Positions 1 through 5,510 of a stretch of 8,517 nt of DNA are shown piece by piece. Both the position numbers and the translations under genes were made by a program. The stretch comes from Acidobacteriota bacterium (GTDB lineage: Bacteria; Actinomycetota; Actinomycetes; Actinomycetales; Micrococcaceae). The notes under the pieces were generated by a model that made no database searches, had not been told where the DNA came from, and saw nothing but the letters and a program-made list of their open reading frames with translations. The number at the start of each line of letters is the position of its first letter. The stretch's first letter is position 1. Where the stretch lies: contig JABBNV010000106.1 of assembly GCA_019352125.1 (NCBI GenBank), forward strand, positions 1-8,517, in the 5' to 3' direction.

Positions 1-9
1 TTCCGATCT
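1..9. other. Possible sequencing-adapter remnant at the window edge
   Basis: The first nine bases, TTCCGATCT, are identical to the 3' end of the standard Illumina adapter (…GCTCTTCCGATCT). The methyltransferase frame reads through them as Ser-Asp-Leu. The Tyr-Tyr-Ala-Gly that follows looks like genuine family sequence. If the window begins at a contig end, these bases may be untrimmed adapter rather than genome. A nine-base match could also be chance. Confidence 0.4.
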
Positions 10-319
10 ATACTATGCGGGCAACATGGAGCCAATCCGTGCCGTCGAAGTCCTGCAGAAGTCCGGCCCGTTCCGTCAGCATGCGTGGGAGGTCCTGCGG
101 GATGTCACGCCGGGACACCCGGTCAGCTACACGGAATATGCAACTCTATCCGGGAGCCCCAAGGCCATCCGCGCTGCCGCTGGTGCCTGCGCCTTCAACG
201 CCGCCGCACTCTTTGTACCCTGCCATCGAGTGCTGCGGAATGATGGGTCCCTGGGCGGGTTCCGCTGGGGTCTCGCCATCAAAGAGAGCCTCCTGGCACG
301 GGAAGCCACTAGCTCCTAA
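2..319 (+). CDS. Methylated-DNA--[protein]-cysteine S-methyltransferase, C-terminal part (5' end missing)
   Basis: This is a suicide DNA-repair protein that moves the methyl group from O6-methylguanine (and O4-methylthymine) onto its own cysteine. The frame is open to the left edge, so the N-terminus is outside the window. An ATG at 26 is in frame but is probably internal, because family-like sequence (YYAG) precedes it. Visible features are the wHTH recognition part with its RAAAGA arginine-finger helix, the hinge Asn in ACAFN, the active-site motif PCHRV with the acceptor Cys codon at 221-223, and the tail GSLGGFRWGL…K..LL..E. The FRWG in place of a GYGGG-type tail resembles the Ada C-terminal domain (YRWG in E. 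coli Ada) more than classic Ogt. The protein could therefore be Ada, an AlkA-type fusion, or a stand-alone Ogt; the missing upstream sequence decides. The stop at 317-319 lies 6 bases before a strong palindrome. Confidence 0.9.
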   Translation, partial: SDLYYAGNMEPIRAVEVLQKSGPFRQHAWEVLRDVTPGHPVSYTEYATLSGSPKAIRAAAGACAFNAAALFVPCHRVLRNDGSLGGFRWGLAIKESLLAREATSS

Positions 320-325
320 CCGGCC

Positions 326-365
326 GAGACTACAGTTGTTGTCGCTTCACAACAACTGTAGTCTC
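326..365. repeat. REP-like palindrome, left copy
   Basis: Perfect 17-bp inverted repeat: left arm 326-342, loop cgcttc at 343-348, right arm 349-365. The left end reads gagactacagttgttgtcgc, and its exact reverse complement forms the right end of the second palindrome at 1403-1422. It starts 6 bases after the methyltransferase stop codon, so it could act as a transcription terminator for that gene. No U-tract follows the stem on the plus strand, so it is not a textbook intrinsic terminator. Confidence 0.85.
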
Positions 366-387
366 GATAGCAGCTCCTCTCAGCCCT

Positions 388-396
388 TGTGGATAA
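388..396 (-). promoter_or_regulatory. Perfect consensus DnaA box
   Basis: TGTGGATAA on the plus strand is the reverse complement of the consensus DnaA-binding 9-mer TTATCCACA. It lies between the left palindrome and the DUF559-type gene. A lone box does not make an origin. It could be a DnaA titration or regulatory site, or chance. Confidence 0.4.
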
Positions 397-434
397 CTTC
401 AAGGCAGACGCTGCCGCCCGGTGCACACTGAGTT

Positions 435-1418
435 ATGCCCGCTGCACCAGCCCCGCTCCCGGAACCCCTCAAGCACCGATCCTTTTCGATTCGTGGAGAG
501 CAGCAGTACGGTGTGGGATCACAAAGAACACGGCGCCAGGACATTGCCGTCGTATCTCGGGGCCTCCGAATGCCGCTAGGCCTCCCCATATCAGGTGCGG
601 CTGCACTTGCTGCCTACACGGAGCTGGACGAATCCTCGGTGATCTCTCACATTTCGGCTGCCGTACTCTGGGGAATCCCCTTGCCGACCCGGCTCCGTGA
701 AGATTGGCGAATTCACGTGGCTAGGCCGCCGGGATTCGGAATGCCGAGGCGTGCCAATGTTGTTGGGCACACGCTGGACCTTTCAGACCAGGAGATTTTC
801 ACGTTCGACGGCGTCCGCGTCACCAGCCCGGCCCGGACGTGGCTGGACTTGGCTTCAATTCTGACGGCACCGGACTTGGTTGCAGCCGGAGATTACTTAG
901 TCTGCGGTCATGATCAGGAATTTCCGAGACCACAACGTGCCATCACTTCACTCTCCGATTTGGACGATCAGGTCCGCCGACATGCTGGTGGCCGTGGAGT
1001 CAGGCGGGCTAGAGAAGCCTTCGGGTTGACTCGTGTTGGCTCGGACTCGGTTCCCGAAACAATGATGCGGCTGGCACTGGTGAACAACGGTTTGCCAGAG
1101 CCACAGCTCAATTGGGTTTTGGCAGACTCCATGGGACAGCCCGTCTTGTGGCCAGATGCAGCCTACGTGCGCTGGAAGATTTCCATTCAGTACGACGGGC
1201 TCCATCATGGGGAGCCCGGACAGCATCAACGCGACATTCGTCGAGCAGACGTGACAGCGCAGTTGGGGTGGTCAGAGGTTCGTGTGAGCAGTGCAGACCT
1301 TGCGAACGGCGGCCGCCTACTGGTCAAGAAGGTCCGTGCTGCGCTGTGCGCCAGCGGTTGGACCCCCGAGACTGCAGTTGTTGTCGCATCAACAACCCGG
1401 AAGCGACAACAACTGTAG
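435..1418 (+). CDS. AbiEi-like / DUF559 endonuclease-fold domain protein
   Basis: 327-aa protein of a family abundant in actinobacteria. The N-terminal half resembles the AbiEi antitoxin-like domain: SHISAAVLWGIPLP at about 70-84 and the conserved RVTSPARTWLDLA at 128-140. The C-terminal half resembles the DUF559/Vsr-like PD-(D/E)xK nuclease fold: PETMMRLAL at 208-216 (E209), PEPQLNW at 221-227, PDAAY at 240-244 (D241), SIQYDGLHH at 250-258 (D254, H257, H258), QRDIRR at 265-270 and LGWSEVRV at 277-284. The position where I expect the family's acidic residue before YDG is Gln252 here, so catalysis is uncertain. An in-frame stop at 429-431 rules out an earlier start. No strong ribosome binding site precedes the ATG, and an ATG at 570 is an alternative. 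Residues 312-327 are encoded by the right palindrome. The function is unknown; defence or toxin-antitoxin roles are only suggested by homology. It converges on the next gene with an 8-bp gap. Confidence 0.85.
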   Translation: MPAAPAPLPEPLKHRSFSIRGEQQYGVGSQRTRRQDIAVVSRGLRMPLGLPISGAAALAAYTELDESSVISHISAAVLWGIPLPTRLREDWRIHVARPPGFGMPRRANVVGHTLDLSDQEIFTFDGVRVTSPARTWLDLASILTAPDLVAAGDYLVCGHDQEFPRPQRAITSLSDLDDQVRRHAGGRGVRRAREAFGLTRVGSDSVPETMMRLALVNNGLPEPQLNWVLADSMGQPVLWPDAAYVRWKISIQYDGLHHGEPGQHQRDIRRADVTAQLGWSEVRVSSADLANGGRLLVKKVRAALCASGWTPETAVVVASTTRKRQQL

Positions 1419-1422
1419 TCTC
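1368..1422. repeat. REP-like palindrome, right copy, overlapping the 3' end of the nuclease gene
   Basis: 20-bp inverted repeat: left arm 1368-1387, loop 1388-1402, right arm 1403-1422, with a single G·T wobble (left arm gagactGcag against gagactAcag in the other copies). Same family as the palindrome at 326-365. It contains the TAG stop (1416-1418) of the nuclease gene and ends 4 bases from the end of the convergent mycothiol-enzyme gene, so it could terminate transcription from both sides. Confidence 0.85.
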
Positions 1423-1426
1423 AACG

Positions 1427-2167
1427 CTACTTGGTGGTGGTTGCCGTTCCTGAGGGCCAAGGCAAGAGCGTTGGCAACGCGACGCCGTCAGCAGCCGCCT
1501 CAGCGCGTAGGCTGCCCAGGCTTGGTTCGCGGCCCGCCAGCCATGCTGCAATATCCGTCAACATCCCGTTAATTGACACCGTGTTGGCCCCGGCTCCCAG
1601 GGTGATAGCAGGGAGGCCGAGCGGCTGGAGCTTCAACCGGGTGTCCTCGGGAACTCGTGCGCTCAGGAAGTCAAAAAGGTGCTCGCAGAACTCGCGGCTC
1701 CAGGTTTCAGGACCGCGCCCCACCTCCAAGTCCGACAAATGAATAACCAGCTCCCGCCAAAGGGCCAAGCCACCGTCCTTGACCACACCATCACGGAAAG
1801 AAATCGGCGTGGCCCAACCCGCGTCGTCGAGCGTTGAAAATTCGTTGAGAGCACGGTCCAAGGCGGAGTTGAGTTCTTGCAGGTGCTGCTCCGGACTCTG
1901 ACTGGCCGCCATCTCGATTGCCTGAGTTCGGCCAGCGTAGCCGCCGTCGTAGATCTCGATTTTTTCGCCGCGGCGTGCGTATTCCAACTGCCGAGCCATG
2001 GCGTTGCTGATCCCAGTGATGTGCGCCACCACGTGGCCGCGGGACCAGCCAGGGAGCACAGAATTCTCGCGCAACTGCGCATCAGTGAGGGATGAAACTT
2101 TGTTGCGAACGGTGCCCGCCGCATCCTTGAGGTTGGCCAGTAGCGCGGCGGAAGAAAGCTCAGTCAT
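1427..2167 (-). CDS. Maleylpyruvate isomerase family mycothiol-dependent enzyme
   Basis: Member of the MDMPI (mycothiol-dependent maleylpyruvate isomerase) metalloenzyme family with the DinB-like four-helix bundle. The family uses mycothiol, the actinobacterial counterpart of glutathione, as cofactor. Counted from an upstream GTG (2171-2173), the protein has LPGWSRGHVVAHITG at 40-54 with metal ligand His51, then WRELVIHLSDLEVG at 139-152 with Glu141 and His145. This matches the H..E…H zinc-site arrangement of the Corynebacterium enzyme. The C-terminal domain ends in the typical PTLLPW motif. I chose the ATG at 2165-2167 (246 aa) because an AGG lies 8 bases upstream of it and only 2 bases from the GTG. 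Family members have varied substrates and there are no gentisate-pathway genes nearby, so true maleylpyruvate isomerase activity is not established. Confidence 0.88.
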   Translation of the reverse strand: MTELSSAALLANLKDAAGTVRNKVSSLTDAQLRENSVLPGWSRGHVVAHITGISNAMARQLEYARRGEKIEIYDGGYAGRTQAIEMAASQSPEQHLQELNSALDRALNEFSTLDDAGWATPISFRDGVVKDGGLALWRELVIHLSDLEVGRGPETWSREFCEHLFDFLSARVPEDTRLKLQPLGLPAITLGAGANTVSINGMLTDIAAWLAGREPSLGSLRAEAAADGVALPTLLPWPSGTATTTK

Positions 2168-2231
2168 GGACACAGCCTAACGCGGCGTGGGAGAGAACGT
2201 ATGGACGTGCTGCGCAGAGCGGTTGGCTGTG

Positions 2232-3131
2232 TTAGCAGCCAGCGCCGGCAGGGTTGACGATGCAGTCGTCCTCATAGTTCTTGACCACTGATCGCCACAC
2301 GCTGACAGGAAGCGGCGCTGACGCGAAATGTCCTTGATTCGCGACGGGCAGTCTGGGCCCGCCATTGACGGAATATGTGCCCCGAAAATGTGTAGTTACC
2401 GTAGCTGCGAAGTCACCCGTGGCCCCGTATTGATGGCTGGTGTTAGTGGGCTCGCCCCAACGATCCTGAGTCAACGACCCACCTGCATAGGGCGACGGGC
2501 CGACGACGACACCATCACCGTAGGACCAGGTGTATTCCACCGGCGTAGCCGTGATGTGAACCTTTTGTCCAAACATTTCAACATCGAAGGATTGCTCCGC
2601 TGCTGTCGCGTAGAAATTCGTGTGCGCGCCCAACAGCGTGTTTGGACCCGGCTGGCTCACCACAGACGCAGCCACTATGGGAGACTCCTCGAACTTCTTC
2701 TGAATGTTCTCCGCAATCAGGTCCAGGGCATCCTTGGGCTTCTCATCGTAGATGCACGTCGGACCAGTAAAAAAAGTCCAGACTCTTGGGTTGGTACGCT
2801 TTGGCGACGTATACCAAAGAACGGGGTGTCCGTTTTTACCGGCGCTGCAAATCGGCTGACTCGCTAGGCAAGCCTGATCGTAGTTGTTTTGGTCTATGAG
2901 GCATTGGAATTTAAACATATAGTCATCGGGATCTTCCGGTATCCCTACCGGAAGAACCGTCCAATAGTTGGTTCCGGGAAGTGCTTGCCAACCCAGTGTC
3001 CCAATCCCAAAATCTCCCCAGTTGCTTGTAATAGGCGGGTCGTCTGCCGCCGTTGCAGGACCAGCGACCATCCCGAGCCCCAAAACCAAACACGCTACTG
3101 TAAACACGCGACCCCCCAGCCGCCAAAACAT
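2232..3131 (-). CDS. Secreted PKD-domain protein
   Basis: 299-aa exported protein of unknown function. A signal peptide is visible: charged start MFWRLGGR, hydrophobic stretch at about 9-22, and probable cleavage after PATA (about residue 28). A PKD-like beta-sandwich spans about 190-260, with the hallmark YTWSYGDG at 200-207 and the strand SHQYGATGDFAATVTT at 232-247. The segment before it (about 132-180: a helical DLIAENIQKKFEE stretch, then NTLLGAHTNFYATAAEQ) is seen in actinobacterial secreted PKD proteins. The mature part has six cysteines (77, 88, 95, 126, 290, 299), enough for three disulfides; the last is the final residue. The ATG directly follows the TAA of the upstream lipoprotein gene, with an AGG 7 bases before it inside that gene, so translation is very likely coupled. 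Probable roles are surface adhesion or protein binding, but nothing here proves it. There is no LPXTG or transmembrane anchor. Confidence 0.85.
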   Translation of the reverse strand: MFWRLGGRVFTVACLVLGLGMVAGPATAADDPPITSNWGDFGIGTLGWQALPGTNYWTVLPVGIPEDPDDYMFKFQCLIDQNNYDQACLASQPICSAGKNGHPVLWYTSPKRTNPRVWTFFTGPTCIYDEKPKDALDLIAENIQKKFEESPIVAASVVSQPGPNTLLGAHTNFYATAAEQSFDVEMFGQKVHITATPVEYTWSYGDGVVVGPSPYAGGSLTQDRWGEPTNTSHQYGATGDFAATVTTHFRGTYSVNGGPRLPVANQGHFASAPLPVSVWRSVVKNYEDDCIVNPAGAGC

Positions 3132-3824
3132 TTACTTGCCTGCCAGATGCTCTACGGTGAGAGCAAGCCACTTGCCCTCGATGAATTTTGCAACGATAAT
3201 GTCGCTAATCGGAGGCGTTTTCGCCAGTGACTGAGCAACGGACTTGTCTGCTCTCACGTAGTCCAGTTGCCCCTGAGAAACGCTCGCTATGGCCTGAAAC
3301 GTACCGTCCGGTGTTTCGACAAAGTTCGATTGAACTGAATTTACGGTCATTTGGCCGCCGATTGTCCATCTGCCCTCCTGATGCCAAGGCGTGATACCCG
3401 CCTTCACCTTGGAACACGTTGTACAGGAGGGATCCGTAACGGCCTCCATCGGAGACATATCGCCTGTTTCGAAGCCGTAGGAAAGTGTCGCGTACCAATA
3501 AGTGGCAAACGCCTCTAACCCGGCTTTGGAGAACTCATCGGCCAACGCGGGCTTCACCGGAACCGGAACATTCTCCGCGGGACCACTCGCACTAGCCGGT
3601 TTGTAAACCGGCATTGGAGTCGGCGTGGGAATGGGCGATGCGGAAGTACTAGGCGACGCGGAGCTCGACGTCGTTTGAGACGGAGCGGCCCCCGGACCCC
3701 CGCCACCGGAACAACCCACCAGAGCAAGAACTGCCGCCATTCCAACGGCCGTCACAGCCCGTCGCGACCGCTTTGAACGGCGTCCTACTAACGTTTCATC
3801 ACATTGTGCAGAGTACGTGCCCAT
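3132..3824 (-). CDS. DUF6318 family lipoprotein
   Basis: Predicted cell-surface lipoprotein. Numbered from an upstream GTG at 3834-3836, a basic segment RRSKRSRR (19-26) leads to a hydrophobic stretch and the lipobox LVGC (39-42), with Cys42 as the lipidated residue. A glycine, serine, proline and threonine-rich linker (about 43-76) follows, then the DUF6318 domain from about VYKPASASGPAENVPVPV (77-94) through GLEAFATYWYATLSYGFETGD (106-126) to the end. A CxxC pair sits at 138-141 (SCTTC). The fold of the domain looks like the small NTF2/SnoaL-type helical-plus-sheet proteins, which is only an impression. I start at the ATG 3822-3824, with a GGGGGG run 4 bases upstream; the GTG would add four residues. 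The gene is directly followed, without spacer, by the PKD-protein gene. Function is unknown. Confidence 0.85.
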   Translation of the reverse strand: MGTYSAQCDETLVGRRSKRSRRAVTAVGMAAVLALVGCSGGGGPGAAPSQTTSSSASPSTSASPIPTPTPMPVYKPASASGPAENVPVPVKPALADEFSKAGLEAFATYWYATLSYGFETGDMSPMEAVTDPSCTTCSKVKAGITPWHQEGRWTIGGQMTVNSVQSNFVETPDGTFQAIASVSQGQLDYVRADKSVAQSLAKTPPISDIIVAKFIEGKWLALTVEHLAGK

Positions 3825-3904
3825 GAAACCCCCCACGGGTTGTCCGGCGTCAAATTGCTGCGAGTATCGTTAACCGTAACCCAAATCACACAAAGAGTCT
3901 CAAG

Positions 3905-3913
3905 TTATCCACA
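3905..3913 (+). promoter_or_regulatory. Perfect consensus DnaA box upstream of the lipoprotein gene
   Basis: TTATCCACA matches the DnaA 9-mer consensus exactly. It lies between the argH terminator and the start of the DUF6318 gene, where that gene's promoter must be. On the minus strand it is followed within a few bases by TTGAGA, a possible -35 element, but I found no convincing -10 at the right distance. A regulatory role is an inference. Confidence 0.4.
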
Positions 3914-3954
3914 GGCAATTTTCCGCCGGCGACCAAATTCTTCCCCAAAACAGC

Positions 3955-3989
3955 AGTGTGGGCTGAGGCAGTTAGCCTCAGCCCACACT
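3955..3989 (-). terminator. Intrinsic terminator after argH
   Basis: Perfect 15-bp inverted repeat (arms 3955-3969 and 3975-3989) with a 5-base loop agtta, starting 22 bases past the argH stop codon. Read on the minus strand, the hairpin is followed by gctgTTTT, a short T-tract. It separates the arginine operon from the DUF6318/PKD pair transcribed in the same direction. Confidence 0.85.
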
Positions 3990-4011
3990 TGGCAATGATG
4001 GGTGCAACGAA

Positions 4012-5508
4012 TCAGGCGAATGCCCGCACGTTCTCCAGCTGCGCAGTGAGCTCAGCCAACTGCGTCGCCACTGCTGACGGTGCGGTTCCACCCTGTGCTG
4101 AGCGGCTGTTCAGTGAGCCGAAGGTACTCAGTACAGACCGAACTTCGGGCGTCAGTTCCGGTGAAATGGCCGCGTACTCCTCATCAGTCAGATCCCAAAG
4201 TTCCACGCCGCGACCCTCAGCCTGTTTGACGGCAGCACCGGAAAGTTCATGCGCTTCCCGGAAAGGAACGCCTTGGCGAACCAGCCACTCGGCAATATCC
4301 GTGGCCAGGGCAAATCCCTGCGGTGCCAGTGAAGCCATCCGCTCGGTATTGAATTCCAACGTCGCAACCATGCCGGAAACGGCAGGCAGCAGCAGCTCCA
4401 AAGTGTCCGTCGCATCAAAAACCGGCTCTTTGTCCTCTTGCAAGTCACGGTTGTACGCCAGCGGAAGGCCCTTGAGCGTGGCCAATAGTCCGGTCAGGTC
4501 CCCGATCAGCCGGCCGGCCTTCCCACGAGCCAATTCTGCAACGTCCGGGTTCTTCTTTTGCGGCATGATCGAGGATCCAGTGGAGTACGAATCATGCAGT
4601 TTCACAAAGGAGAATTCCTTGGTGGCCCAGAGAATGACTTCCTCGCTAATCCGAGACAGATCCACGCCAATCATGGCCGCAACCCAGGCGTATTCAGCGA
4701 ATACATCACGCGACGCAGTGCCATCGATGGAGTTCCAGGCCGCAGAATCAAAGCCAAGTTCACGGGCGACGGCGTTCGGGTCCAGTCCCAGTGAGGACCC
4801 GGCAAGCGCACCCGAACCATAAGGAGACACGGCGGCACGCTTGTCCCAATCGACCAGTCGTTGAACGTCGCGGAGCAATGCCCAAGCGTGAGCCAACAGG
4901 TGGTGAGAGAGCAAAACCGGCTGGGCATGCTGCAAGTGCGTCCGCCCCGGCATTGCAGCTTCGGGATGGGCAGCAGCCTGCGAAACGAGAGCATCAATGA
5001 CGGAAAGAACCCCTGCAGCAACAACGCGAGCATGGTCACGGAGGTACATCCGGCCCAGGGTAGCTATCTGATCATTACGGGATCGCCCTGCGCGCAGCTT
5101 GCCACCCAGAGCTGGCCCGGCACGCTCAATCAAACCGCGCTCCAGCGAACCGTGCACGTCTTCGTCGGACTCAGCCGCGGTGTATGCACCCGATGCGACG
5201 TCAGCGTCCAGCTTGTCCAACGCGACCAACATGCCGGACAACTCGCCGTCGTCGAGCAAGCCTGCTGTGTAAAGCACGCGAGCGTGAGCCTTGGAACCAG
5301 CGATGTCATAGCGAGCGAGGCGCCAGTCGAAGTCCGTGGACTTGCTGAGCGCGGCCAGAGCGTCCGCCGGGCCGCCGGCAAACCGGCCGCCCCAGAGGGC
5401 GCCAGTGTTGGTGCCATGGGTCGCGGCCGGAGTCTCGACAGGCTGGGTCTCGACGGGCTCGACCACCGACGATTCAGGCTTGACTGCCGGTTTTTCGGAC
5501 TCAGCCAC
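4012..5508 (-). CDS. argH: Argininosuccinate lyase
   Basis: Cleaves L-argininosuccinate to L-arginine and fumarate, the last step of arginine synthesis; a homotetrameric cytosolic enzyme of the fumarase/aspartase superfamily. The core starts at GALWGGRF (36-43). Superfamily motifs are DVHGSLE (117-123), GRSRNDQ (141-147), GRTHLQHAQP (188-197, with the catalytic His region) and the signature GSSIMPQKKNP (311-321) holding the catalytic serine loop. At 498 aa it is about 30 residues longer than most ArgH proteins. The excess is a low-complexity N-terminal extension with VVEPVETQPVET (15-26) encoded by a repeat-like sequence. The GTG start (5506-5508) is supported by GGAAAG 5 bases upstream. It lies 2 bases after the argG stop, so the pair is co-transcribed and probably coupled. 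All catalytic motifs are intact. Confidence 0.97.
   Translation of the reverse strand: MAESEKPAVKPESSVVEPVETQPVETPAATHGTNTGALWGGRFAGGPADALAALSKSTDFDWRLARYDIAGSKAHARVLYTAGLLDDGELSGMLVALDKLDADVASGAYTAAESDEDVHGSLERGLIERAGPALGGKLRAGRSRNDQIATLGRMYLRDHARVVAAGVLSVIDALVSQAAAHPEAAMPGRTHLQHAQPVLLSHHLLAHAWALLRDVQRLVDWDKRAAVSPYGSGALAGSSLGLDPNAVARELGFDSAAWNSIDGTASRDVFAEYAWVAAMIGVDLSRISEEVILWATKEFSFVKLHDSYSTGSSIMPQKKNPDVAELARGKAGRLIGDLTGLLATLKGLPLAYNRDLQEDKEPVFDATDTLELLLPAVSGMVATLEFNTERMASLAPQGFALATDIAEWLVRQGVPFREAHELSGAAVKQAEGRGVELWDLTDEEYAAISPELTPEVRSVLSTFGSLNSRSAQGGTAPSAVATQLAELTAQLENVRAFA
5431..5468. repeat. Interspersed-repeat-like insertion in the 5' end of argH
   Basis: GTCTCGACRGGCT occurs twice with a 15-bp period (5432-5444 and 5447-5459). 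The second copy continues as CTCGACCACCG. On the minus strand it is read in frame as VVEPVETQPVET. From memory, GGTTTCGACAAGCTCAACCACC-type sequences (VVEPVETT when translated) are scattered repeats in many Micrococcales genomes, and this looks like a GC-richer relative. It falls in the non-conserved N-terminal extension of ArgH. Confidence 0.6.
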
Positions 5509-5510
5509 TT

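Larger units (their letters stand above)
326..1422. mobile_element. Putative palindrome-bounded unit carrying a DUF559-type nuclease gene
   Basis: The segment begins with gagactacagttgttgtcgc and ends with its exact reverse complement, giving perfect 20-bp terminal inverted repeats about 1.1 kb apart. Each end also has an inner inverted copy, so each can fold into a hairpin. The only gene inside is the AbiEi/DUF559-like gene. No transposase is present and I see no target-site duplication (left flank …aaccggcc, right flank aacgctac…). Calling it mobile is an inference from structure. Alternatives are two independent REP-like insertions, or two repeats acting as terminators that happen to flank one gene. 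Confidence 0.35.

Noticed and set aside
2225..2240. Small hairpin ggctg…cagcc at the end of the PKD-protein gene
   Set aside because: Only a 5-bp stem, lying partly within the coding end, with no T-tract; too weak to call a terminator.
3837..3904. Promoter for the DUF6318 lipoprotein gene (TTGAGA or TTGTGT with GATACT)
   Set aside because: Spacing and -10 matches are poor; a promoter must be nearby but I cannot place it.
388..3913. Replication origin
   Set aside because: Only two DnaA boxes 3.5 kb apart, with no box cluster, no AT-rich unwinding region and no dnaA/dnaN genes.
3956..4822. Long plus-strand open frame antisense to argH
   Set aside because: It is a Ser/Ala-rich shadow of argH and begins inside the terminator hairpin; no family resemblance.
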